Position numbers and translations under genes: made by a program. The notes under the pieces were generated by a model, which saw only the letters and a program-made list of their open reading frames with translations, searched no databases and had not been told where the DNA came from. Below, one piece after another: positions 47,461 to 57,493 of a stretch of 64,000 nt of DNA. Source of the stretch: Emmonsiellopsis sp. PD_33. Lineage: Eukaryota > Ascomycota > Eurotiomycetes > Onygenales > Ajellomycetaceae. The number at the start of each line of letters is the position of its first letter. Within the stretch, counting starts at the first letter, position 1. The stretch is taken from NCBI GenBank assembly GCA_032988165.1, contig JANTQF010000037.1, forward strand, positions 1 to 64,000. The letters are read 5' to 3'.

Positions 47461-47870
47461 GAAGAGGCCATGCTCTCTGAATTTATCTCTATCTGATGCT
47501 AAATCTTTAACATCTTTTGAGAATTCAAGCTCAGAAGGTGAGGCCTCTATTACCTCCTCTAATAATAATTAGAAGAACTCTGATACTGAGGATACTTCTT
47601 CTTTTTCTAATAGTAATACTAATGAATCTTCTATAGAATCTTTGAAAAGGAAGAAATAGATAGTTCTTAGTTATAGAATTCTATTCTTTAGTCTCTAATT
47701 AATTTTTTTATAGGCTTATCCTATAGTATTTCATTCTGTGGCAGGTTAGGGGCTTTTTTTAATCTCTAAGGTTATTTTTCATTCAGTTCAGGCCTTATAC
47801 AGGCCTTATACAGGCCTTAATGTAGGACTCCAATTGATCATATGACTTTGAATTGCTAAGGGATAGCTTG
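47461..47870 (+). pseudogene. 3' tail of the Helitron
   Basis: Continues the sequence interrupted by the Gypsy element: a Ser/Glu/Asn-rich, mostly open plus-strand frame to about 47698 (SLSDAKSLTSFENSSSEGEA-like). Then comes non-coding T-rich DNA with an 11-bp tandem repeat. Connection to the Helitron protein is inferred from position and from the Gypsy target duplication. Confidence 0.45.
47789..47820. repeat. 11-bp tandem repeat
   Basis: CAGGCCTTATA repeated nearly three times near the presumed 3' end of the Helitron. Confidence 0.75.
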
Positions 47871-48481
47871 ATGAATAAAAAGGCAACATGTGGATGCACA
47901 GCACTGTAAACTGGAACTTGTGCATATGTATATTTTCTGTATATGGATATTTAACGCATCCAGGATGCAAGCTATGCGGGAACTTGGGGGTTCAATTCTA
48001 CCTATGTAGCTACCCCTTACCCGGTTCTTCATACTTACATAAATAAAGCCATTCATTCCTACTTCAGAAAAGAACGAAAGAAGTGAGGTATCATGTGCAC
48101 AGAGAAACTCTACAAGCAACAAGTTTCATGATTTCATTTGTTTAAACCATCTGTCTATCCAGAAGAATAGCAAACCCATCATCAGAAAGACATCATCCGC
48201 TCTCCGATCATCGATAGCCCGTCAAATTTAGAGAAACGAACACAAAAAAAAAACCTCATTGCCTTCCGTCACTTCGGGCCAATTGAATGCATGGTTCACT
48301 GGAAGTCATATTCATTTATTCCACCGCCCGGTCACCTGTTTCTCTTTTCGTTCCAAAATTCGTACGTAGCCGGTAGTAAGTAGTATCCTTGAATTATCGA
48401 AAGCCGAAACGACGGTTTTTTTTTTTATTTTTTTAATTTGTTTTGATTCGTTTTCCCCCACTTTCTTAGATGGAAAGGAAA
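47871..48481. other. island edge and 3' flank of the Aha1 gene
   Basis: CpG reappears from 47955 onward and composition returns to normal. A-rich (48245) and T-rich (48417-48440) tracts precede the Aha1 stop codon on the opposite strand. No gene seen. Confidence 0.5.
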
Positions 48482-49850
48482 TCAGAGTATCGTGCCAAAC
48501 CTATAGCGAGGAACAAGAAGAGGGCGCCGATGGTTAGTGATTTTATCCATGAATAGGAAGACGATGAGCGAGGTAATGGAAACGAAGGCCTAACAAAAGC
48601 ACGAAACATGTTGGCCAACGGAGGAAAAAATCCAACAAGGGAAGAAAGAGCTTTTACACGGACAGGGGGCAGTGCAGGAAAGAGAGAGAGAGAAAAAAAT
48701 ATTACATACCCAAACGTCTGCTTAATACTCTTAACATAATACCCCTCCCAATTCCGCCTAACAACGTCCTCCTGTCCCACCGGCACACCTTCCCACGTCA
48801 CACGCATGCTGGTGACACGGTCGACATCATTCTGATCAAACTTGATCTCCTGGGTACTATAGTGTCCCGCGGGCCACTGAGCCAGCCGCCACTTCTGCAC
48901 GATCCGCGCAGGCGACTCCAACGTCAAATACTCGCCCTCGACGTTTCCGTCAAAGATGGAGAATTTCCCACCGGACTTGGCCCCGTCGAACTGGCGGGGT
49001 GGGGCGCGGGTGAAGGCAGCGATGCGCTGGGGGTCGGTGAAGGTAGTGTAAAGTTCATCCGCGGTGGTGCGGAATTCGTCAGTCGCGGACACAGTGACGG
49101 TGTTAACGGTGGAGGTGCGGGTGGTGGTGGCCGCCGGTGTGGAGGTTCTTGGGGTCTGAGTGTTGCTGACGGGATGATGGGTTGGGGTTGCGAAGCCGCT
49201 GGATGGATTTGAGCCCGGCGCGTGCTGGAGGTCCTTGCCGTGCTCAGCGATGAGAGCAGGGCCTAGTTTTGCCAGGGCGGTGCGCAGCTGGGGGAGCAGC
49301 TTGGAGCGCACCAGATCCTTCACCGGCTGCTTGGAGGACGAATCGGAGTAGATATCGATGTCAAACTATTTCAATTGATTTCCGGTTGGTATAAACATGA
49401 TCACGCTACAGAAACGAACAAAACAAGTCGATTGGGTTTATTTAGGGAACATACGACATACTCGTCTTCCTCGGTGTCGTGGGCGACCTCTGGAATCTTG
49501 ATTGAGCCGCTGACAGCTTCATCATCGCTCGTCTTACCTAGGAACAACAAATACCTTGTTTCAGCTCATGTCCGACTAGAGATGATTATGGGAGCAAAGC
49601 CATGGCGAACGAAGGAAGCATGCTGACCTTCATATTCTAATTGTAGCTTAACGTCAAATAATGTGATAACCTTGCCTTTCCGCTGGCTCACGTCTACGTC
49701 CCCGTCCATGCTGACCACCTTCGCTATCTTGGCGGTGACTCCATTCTCCTCTGCGGAGATGGTAGTAAGTGCACCTTGAAGGTATTCTTTTGCCCACGCA
49801 GAGGCATCCTTGTTCACCCAGTGCCAATTGTTTGGATTATGGAGAACCAT
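48482..49850 (-). CDS. aha1: Aha1, activator of Hsp90 ATPase
   Basis: Four exons on the minus strand (49850-49628, 49537-49455, 49365-48710, 48500-48482) encode 326 residues, standard for Aha1. It is a cytosolic co-chaperone that binds Hsp90 and stimulates its ATPase. The N-terminal domain starts MVLHNPNNWHWVNKDASAWA, close to the conserved NxNNWHW motif, and includes IKIPEVAHDTEEDEYVFDID, restored by splicing at 49366-49454. A Ser/Thr-rich linker (about 125-175) precedes the AHSA1 domain with FSIFDGNVEGEYLTLES and WEGYYVKSIKQTFGFGTIL at the C terminus. The last intron (209 bp) is unusually long and the last exon is only 19 nt. If it is unspliced, translation would run on into an unrelated tail. 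Intact. A heat-shock-like GAAACTTC lies about 0.5 kb upstream. Confidence 0.93.
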
Positions 49851-50756
49851 TATTATAATATTTCGGCAGGGAAGGTCGAAAAGATTGTCTTTATGTCTCT
49901 ACTACTTGTATTATTCCGGCCTGACGGATGGAGGTGCAGTAGCTGGGAAGAGTAGAGTGGGAGCTGTCAAATTCTGATATAAAAGTGGGTATGTTAGTAA
50001 AAACTCGGCACACTTTGGAATATCAAATAAAAGCAAGATGGATATCAAGAGTAGTAATCAGAAACAAGGCTTATGAGCCATTGCAAAGCTAATCCGCATC
50101 AAACAGAGAACAAATCTTTCTAGGACTGGTGCCAGCTATGAAGTCTCATCATGAGAGGGTAGGGGATAGGACGAAGAGGAGGGGTGTACTCACAGTTACG
50201 AGGATAGCAGCCAATCGGTAGGATCGCTACGAGGAAAGTAGGTCAACACACGTTGAAAGCAGATGAAGAGAGAGAGAGAGGTGGTGAAGAGATGTCTTTG
50301 TTGTTGGGCGGTGGGGGTTTTGTCTTGTGTTGGAAATTCTCACCTGGCGAAGTTTGGAAAGCTCTAGAAACAAAAGAAACTTCCGCGCCGGCGAAACTCT
50401 TTTATATCACATGACTGTATTAGTCATCTCTCACGTGTGTATGTCTTGGCATCAGGATGGAAAGGAGGAGGAAGGTTTGTTCGCAAAGTCCAAAAGTAGT
50501 TCGCCAAATTGCGGCATGTATGGTAAGTATGGTATATACAAATGTCCACTCCAAAAGTCATAAAATAAACGAGGGTTGGGTATCTTTAAGCTAAAAGTAA
50601 AGCAGAAGTCATCATCCATAAGCCATCACCTCTCCAGAAGTGAAAATAAAAAGAATATGTGCGAAAAAAAGAGGTGCTTTTGAAGAATTGAAGAGGAGAA
50701 AAAGGTCAACCCAAAAACCAAAAAAGGTCGGAATGAAAGATAAGGGATAATATCCC
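49851..50756. promoter_or_regulatory. shared upstream/downstream region of aha1 and the coiled-coil gene
   Basis: Upstream of aha1 and downstream of the coiled-coil gene. It holds GAAACTTC (50376-50383), a minimal GAA-nn-TTC heat-shock element pair, next to another GAA (50367). On the minus strand a TATAAAAG-like box is at about 50400-50407. The 5' UTR may therefore be about 0.5 kb. Suggestive only. No other gene seen. Confidence 0.35.
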
Positions 50757-53700
50757 TTAGGACTGCTCCATCAGCAGCATTTCATCCCACCCACCCTGAC
50801 TTACAAGCCACTGTTGGACACGCGCTTTGACACCAGTCAATTCCTTGCCGAGTGCCTCAGTCCATTGCTCCTCGACCATCGCCACTTTATCCTTGAGATC
50901 AGCCGTCAACCTCCTTTCCTCCTCGTCGCGTGATTCCTTCATCTCCTCCTTCACAGAGTCCTCAGGCTCGCCAGATCTAATCCGCTGTACCTCCATGACA
51001 TTGCAATTCGCCTTCATGAGGCTAGTTTTAACTTCGTGTAGCAGACATAGCAAGTTGGTTTGGGACTCGATGAACTGGAAGGTGGATTTTTCGGCATGCG
51101 ACAGAAGCGAGTATAGGTATTGCAAGGGATATTGATAGTAACTAGGGTTTTCGGCATATTCCTTTGAAGGAATATGAACTGAGAACGTCCGGAGGTCGAC
51201 CGGGATCTTCTGCAGGATGGTGACGAGAGAAGGAGCAATGTCCCAGAAAGCAGAGAGTTGGATCTCCACGCCTCTCCCGACATTTCGCTCGATGACGTCC
51301 ATGAAGCTTTCAAAGCGACGACGTGTTTCCGTGGCGAAGGCTAGTTTCCGATCTTGCGCATCCTGAATGAAAAACGAATCCGTTTCCAGGAGCTTTTCTT
51401 GGTTTTTGGCTTGTCGATATGGGAGAGTGACGATTGCTCGGTAGCGTTCGTTCCGTTCGCTTTGTAGTTCGTAAACTTCTCGGTGCAATTGCTCAAGTGC
51501 TTCAAATAGCCATTTTAGCTGTGTGAGTTTCTCCAACAACTCTGGTTGCTCGTCACCTTCCTCCTGGGTTTGATTAGGGGTTCCATTTTGGGTAGCATCA
51601 AACAGCTTGCTCCGGAGGTTGTCAATGCAGGTGGATGCAATATCAATCCGGTCTTTTAGTATTATCTGTAAAGGTTGGAAAACTGCCTCTTGGTAGGAGT
51701 CGAACTCTGCTTGAACCAGTTCCTTCTCACGCTTCTGCTCTTCAGCAAGATGTATTTTTTCGGCCTCTGCCGCTTCAGCATAGGATAGTGTTCCCTCTTC
51801 GATACGCGTGTTCATCGTCGACCGCAATGCACGTCGAGCTTCCTTCATCTTGATTTGATAGTCCTGCTGCAGGGTTTCTAGCTTCGCCTTGTGGCTGCGT
51901 TTTGTCTCTTGGACTTCCGAAAGATCGCTCATTGATCTCACAGTGGTTCGGTAATAAAGGAGATCTGGATGGTTATTGTTAACGGCCGGATAGTGTCTAG
52001 GGTATGGAGGTGGAAGCGTGACGAATCTCGAAATATCCAGCTTTGGAACTGCAGTGGATGTACCCATTTGGGCCCTGGGTAACGAAGGCTGTCGATCCAA
52101 TCCAGTTTTCTCCGGCGGGTATTCATTTGGCCCATACATGGAGTAGTTTACTGCGGGAGGGTAACCTTGTGACTGGTTATTATCAACCATACCAGCTGAA
52201 AAGTGCTCCAGCTGCATCGCCTCCCGCACCTCACGAGGAACACCCATATACTTCGATTCCTGCTTTGACCGTCGGACCTTCTTTCCAGATCCTCCACTTT
52301 CAGATCCAGTCTGCGACTCCCACCATCGACTTGGAGCTCGTCCTCTTGAGCTCATCTCATCATTATTGCTTACGCTCATGCTTCCAATTGGGGATAACGA
52401 AGGCTTGTAATTATTCCACCAGCCCGACTCCGCCCGGGGTTGTGGAACATCAGACAAGCCGCCAATTTGGGGCGCTATTCGGGCAGATGAAACGGCTAAA
52501 GTTCGAGTACCATTGCTCGGACTGGCCTCCGGATTGAAAAGCTTATCGCGAACAGGCTGGACGTCAAATAGGCCAGTATCACACGCAGCAGCATAGCGTT
52601 GTCGTCGCATATTAGACTCGGATACGATAAACTCCGAAAACAGTTCCAACGCCTCAGCTTCAGTAGGTGCAGCAGTTTCCCTTTCGATGAACTCCCGATG
52701 TCGTTGAACTGCGTCGCGGATGAACTCATCTGAATCTTGTTCAGCTGATAGATTAGGCCGAGATGGTCTTGTTTGGAGTCTACCTGAAACCAATAGTTGG
52801 GATCTATTGCCATCCGCTCCATCGATTGGCAGAGGTAGTGCAGGTGAACTTTGTCTATTTTGCCTAGCCGATCCTGGAGTCAAGGACGAACTACGACGCG
52901 GACCCTGACTCCCTGCTAAGGGGGGTGTTGGCAGGGTTTTGGATGGTATATGTGGAGCAGTAGTAGCGGGAAATCCCGGCGATTTTAGGCTGGCGCCTGG
53001 AGAAAAGGGGGGAGTTTGAACGGAATTCGGGTCTTGGTTCAGATTGTCAGGAGAAGGTGAAGGTGGTGGTTTTGGTGTGGATTGGGTAGAACTCGTTGAG
53101 GTTAGGAGTGTGAATGGAGATTTCGCGACGGTACCACTGGCTTGTGGTTCCGACTGCGCGGTTCGAGGCGTTCGAGGAGTATTCTTTGTAAAAGTACGGC
53201 GGCGCGAGAGGCCTGGGCCACCAGGATTACCAAGGACTAGATCAGCGGGCCAAGCGTTGTCCGGTTTTTCGTGGGTCGAGGTACCGATTGGTAGTTCTCT
53301 CCGACTTTCAATGCGGCGCTCTCTAATGCCTTTAGCACTCATAGCCCTGGTTGTGGGAGGGTCGTCTCTACGAAGTATGGAAGGCGGCGGGTTGCGGCTT
53401 TGTTCGACGAAATGGGCAAGTTCATCGCCGGCAGTATAACTATCTGGGTTTGATATTTTAGATGTTGAATTGGCACGGTCAATTGAACTGTCAGCCGTCA
53501 ACCTGCTAGCAGCAATGGTTTCATCAATCCACCCAGCCGGTGTGGGTGGGACTTCACCAAGAGTCGTTCCTAACATAGGTGGAGACCTATGCCGACTTGA
53601 CCGGTTTGAACCATCCTGTGAAGGGGCTAGTGATGAGTCCCTCGATTCATGTGAGAGTCCATTGGGCGGTGGGCCAGGGGGAGGTGGTGGCAATGGCATT

Positions 53701-54880
53701 CCCGGCTCCCAACGACCGGGCTTGTGAGGGAGCCAAGCGTATGATGAAGCTCCATTCTGCGATCCTCTACTCGCGATATCTCCTGTGGATGCAGCTCTCT
53801 TAGAAGCCGGAGGTCGAGCAAGATCATTTCCATCATTGTCCATGTTATCAGGAGATAACCTAGATGAAGAACTCATGCTGGAAACACTCGTCCGCCCTCC
53901 ATTAAACGATGGTACGTTACTACCTATAGGAAACCCGCTTGCCCCAGAAGAATGTGGTGCATGGTTGTTTCCATTCGACGGCACAGAAAATGGATTGTGT
54001 GAAATATCACCACCCTGTATCATTGACACGGGTCTTGGGCGAGAAGAGTAGCGATAGCTGGACGTAGAGTCCCGATGTTGTCTAGGTGCTGAAGTATTGT
54101 ACGGAGACGGGGCACCCAATGGCGCCGGGGCCACGGCCACAGGCAAATGGGGGGAGGACTCGGCCCCTGTTCCTTCGGGCTTTGGGTATCTTGGAGAGTA
54201 TGGAGGGGGAGGTATGGGCGCTCCTTCTATACCGATGTTAGCGTCACCGATATCTTAACAGAGATGGTTTATGCTCCGACCACACACTACTTCATAACGA
54301 CAACTCATAATGAAACCCATATACCAATCATGAAACAGGGGGGAGCAATACCATTTGACGCGCCCAAACCCATATTTGGTGATCCGCTCCCAGTAATAGG
54401 GCCCCATTCCTGAGGGTTGTATGGGGCATTGTAAGACACGTGCCGCGAAGACATCGGCGTCGTCATTGCGCTTAGGTCCCCCGATGACGGCGTGAAGGAC
54501 GACCGCATCGGGGAAAACGGGCTCGAATAGGAATTCATCGAGCTTGGAGTAGGTATGTAGTTGGGACTGTTAGGCAACCCGAAGCTCTGGTACTGCACCC
54601 CACTCAAGGATGTCGTTAGAGAAGGAGGCTGTGCAACATTCTCTCGACGGCGGGGGAAGGGCTGGGGAGCCGCGTGGAGCGGAGCGGGAGGAGGAACGAC
54701 AAGACGAGGAGGGATCCGGTGCGGCTCTGAGCCTCCAGACCTGGGCTCTGGCCAGCTGATACGAGGAGCGCGCCAAAGAGTCAGTCTACGTGCTCACAGT
54801 GGCGGAGTGATAGGACCACCTGGGTAGAGCAGACTTCGAAACAGATAAAAGGAAGAGGGGCGGGAGTCACACCTATTCAT
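50757..54880 (-). CDS. large protein with disordered N-terminus and C-terminal coiled coil, function unknown
   Basis: Proposed exons on the minus strand are 54880-54873, 54785-54325 and 54226-50757, giving 1312 residues. The long third exon is certain, the second likely (it extends the proline-rich frame), and the 8-nt first exon (ATGAATAG) tentative. The first 700 or so residues are Ser/Pro-rich and look disordered (PPPPPGPPPNGLSHE, many SP sites). From about residue 860 there is a charged helical region (ETKRSHKAKLETLQQDYQIKMKEARRALR) and further coiled coil, then a conserved-looking globular part with FWDIAPSLVTILQKIPVDLR and a final EALGKELTGVKARVQQWL. I recognise no catalytic motif. The layout suggests a cytoskeletal, polarity or signalling scaffold, but that is speculation. 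It runs in the same direction as aha1. Confidence 0.75.
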
Positions 54881-57493
54881 ATCCGCAATAGTGGAAACAG
54901 GTAGACTGGGCCAGGGTCAGGAGCCATCCACGCCGCGCGGGCGTCGGACTACCTAGGAATAGAAAGATAACAATAATCCAAACATCAGATGAGAGGACCA
55001 GGAGCCTCACAAGCGTGACAGCGGCAAGTTGACCATGGAGGCCAGAATCTTCATTGGCGTTGGGGCGATAATCGCGGGCTGGGAACCATTCAGGCCGGCG
55101 GAAAGAGTATTTTCTGGAGAAAACAAGCCGCCTTGTCCCATCCCATCACAAGTTATTTTTATTCTCTGCAGCCAAATCCACGCTAAACGGATCAATAAAA
55201 TCGCGACCTGTGAGTGGACGATGGCCCGGCCCTTGGGTCTGAATTTAGAAATCCAACAAGACCGTTTGGGCTCCTCGCTGGGAAATCCGGCCAAGAGCGT
55301 CCGCCGTTCACCAGATCCCGGTTTCGACTCCTGGCCCAGCATCATGAGCGCGCCCAGTGGTGATCGCCTATCCGGAAACCGTCTAGCGGCAGGGTATTTG
55401 AGAGATGGCTGGCCTATTGTTGCCAGTTTGCCTGCGGGGAGGAGTTGGAAAGGCCAGATAGGCGGGAGACAGATCCTTGCCTAGCCCGGCTGACGCCATG
55501 CCACCATCCCCGTCGAACGGAGCAGCACAAGAACTGGGCGGTTATGGCAGGCCAAGACGGGGTGTGTGACGCGCAATTGGCCAGCGGGTGGCCTGAGATG
55601 CAGCGGCCAGGATTCCAGGAATAGCAGCATCACATCTTCGAGACTCGAGAGCGACTGAAGCCATGCAAGTGCAGGGAATCAAGTTGTGCGTTGACTAGTT
55701 GACGGCTTGCTGAGTGTCGACTGTCGAGTGTCGATGAGGTTGTCAATAGGCGGGAGGTTGCAGTGGGACAACGCCGAGCGGGGAAAACTCGGGGCTCGGC
55801 ATTCCCGGTACTGCCACGTATTGATACACCGATCTGCCGCCCGACAGCTGCATTTCGGCGTGTAAATCTGGCCTCTCCTTGTTTTGGTATTGTCATGCTC
55901 TGATACCCAACTCTGGTCTATTTATAGTCCATTGCCTTGACTGGGGTATCTACACGCAAAGAACAAGAGAAATGCCCTGGACTCTGGCGGCACCCCCCCC
56001 GCAAACGAAAAATAGGGGAATAATAAGGGGGCTGCCTGAGGGCGGGACCTCTTCCCTTGCCGCTCGCCCGCTCCATACACGAGGAGCGGAGAACGATCGT
56101 CGAGGAGATGTTGCCCCGAGAGGCTGCGAGTGTTGTTTTGTGATTGTGATATGCCCTGCGCAAGTGGTCTGCATATCAGGAACTCAGATCGGGCCGCTGG
56201 AAACAGCCCTGGCTTGCACAGAGTCAGACAGATCTTCAGATGTGAGATTATGTGGCCGCTGGCATTTTGATTGATGGTATGTATGGGCCTATTGCGTGTT
56301 CAGATCTGGGACCACAGCTTGCTACACGTTACGGAGTATAGACATCGCATCTAAAACTGCTGCTGGGACGGGATTTCCCGTCCCGTCCCGTCCCATCTTA
56401 CGGAGTATATTCACGGGATGGGATGGGGTAAGTTCCTGGGATAAGTTCATGGGATACATAGTATACACATATAACTTCCCATCCCGTCCCATCCCGTCCC
56501 GTGTCCCAAGGGCAGCGTTAAGACTCGCCCTCCTGTGATTCAACATCGTCTCTCTATAAAAGCGTGCCAATATCCAGACCCAAAATACATACCAATATTG
56601 GGATATCTTCTTGACCAATTGCCCCCTCCCTCCCTTACTCGCTGCACAACCTCCCACAAATCCATTGCAGATCCAATCCAGCTTTTGCGCTGGAACCGAT
56701 CGACGACGTCCCGTTGCTGTCCCCGTCCCGCCTACACGCATGGACTTGATAGGTTGAAAACATATAGTGAAAGTTCCGCCTGGATTCCGAATGAACATAT
56801 CTACTAAACGGGAGGGGGAACAGTAGCTGTGGGGATCGATTCAGGAATATGAAGTGATTAGAAAATGTTCTCCAGCGGGATTTTACTCATTTTCCCCTAG
56901 TTGGATCTAGTGGACGTCGTCTTTACGCCCCGCTATATAAATAATTTGTACTGTTAAGTGTTTCTATGAGGCGTTAGTTCGACGTTCTCAGCGGGAGTTA
57001 CTAGGGATAGCCAGAGGTACGGAATCCAGCTCTGGTGTGTCTAATGTCTAGAGACAGCCGGCTATTCTTGGAGGAATGGATGGGTAGATGGACTGTGTGT
57101 GGTGAGTGTTGTTGTTGTCATTGGCCTTCGGATTGATGAAGGGAGGAGGAGGAAGCCTGGCATGATGACAATGTTAAGAATGTAGGTACAACTTTGACTT
57201 ATGGCCACAATTTATGGTGGTGGGATTAGTTAGGTATGTCTGGAAGTTACGAAAATATTTTTTATGCATATCAAATCATGTCTCTTTTATTTATTGTGGC
57301 TGCTATCTTATACATTTCTGTTGGGGATAGGGGTTACTTGTCTCTTCTGATATCATACCACCCTATATATTCCCATACACTCATCTAAGAGAGCTTACAT
57401 GTTCCATCACACCCTCAGGAACCCCCCGAATAGAATGTCAAAAATACATAAAGTACATCACATAACCTTCACCTGTGCCCCCCAAATATCCCC
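54881..57493. other. 2.6-kb intergenic region
   Basis: Between the coiled-coil gene's 5' end and the 3' end of the glucosaminidase. Normal to GC-rich composition with many short unsupported frames. It contains a GGGAC/T-type minisatellite arranged as an inverted repeat (56369-56505). TACGGAGTA-like words occur near 56332 and 56399. I see no gene. Confidence 0.5.
56369..56505. repeat. inverted GGGAYGGGAY minisatellite
   Basis: Tandem 5-bp units CCCGT/CCCAT at 56377-56397 and 56467-56496 face GGGAT units at 56414-56427, so the segment can fold into G-rich/C-rich hairpins. ACGGAGTATA flanks it on the left in two copies (56332 and 56399). Confidence 0.75.

Larger units (their letters stand above)
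17625..47870. other. AT-rich, CpG-free hypermutated repeat island
   Basis: From just after the amylase gene to about 47.9 kb I find only one CpG (41898-41899), whereas both flanks have CpG throughout. CpA and TpG remain common. No intact gene lies inside. All recognisable coding remnants are transposon-derived and broken by TAG, TAA and TGA. The block is a set of nested elements listed separately. Such loss is expected from repeat-induced mutation and cytosine decay in fungal heterochromatin. Confidence 0.9.
17625..47870 (+). mobile_element. degraded autonomous Helitron, split by nested insertions
   Basis: Helitron protein remnants lie on the plus strand in two blocks, before 19726 and after 36640. 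The second is interrupted again by a Gypsy element at 41887-47455. Subtracting these insertions leaves about 7.8 kb, a normal autonomous Helitron length. Flush ends (5' TC, 3' hairpin plus CTRR) could not be fixed. TCTCAG near 17629 and CTAA near 47866 are weak candidates, and the limits given follow the CpG-free block. Evidence for the family comes from the Rep and helicase remnants described in 36640-41640. Confidence 0.7.

Noticed and set aside
17625..47870. Short open frames in the island as genes
   Set aside because: AT-rich DNA gives chance frames; most are pieces of decayed transposon proteins and none is intact.
17625..47870. Mitochondrial DNA origin of the AT-rich block
   Set aside because: No rRNA, tRNA or respiratory genes; the content is nuclear transposons with canonical target duplications.
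47860..47872. Exact 3' end of the Helitron at CTAA 47866
   Set aside because: The preceding hairpin is weak and the next base is G rather than the expected T, so the end is left open.
47950..48012. tRNA gene suggested by GGTTCAATTC
   Set aside because: No matching A box, acceptor stem or cloverleaf around this B-box-like word.
55300..55345. tRNA-like GGTTTCGACTCC
   Set aside because: Stems do not pair and no A box at the right distance.
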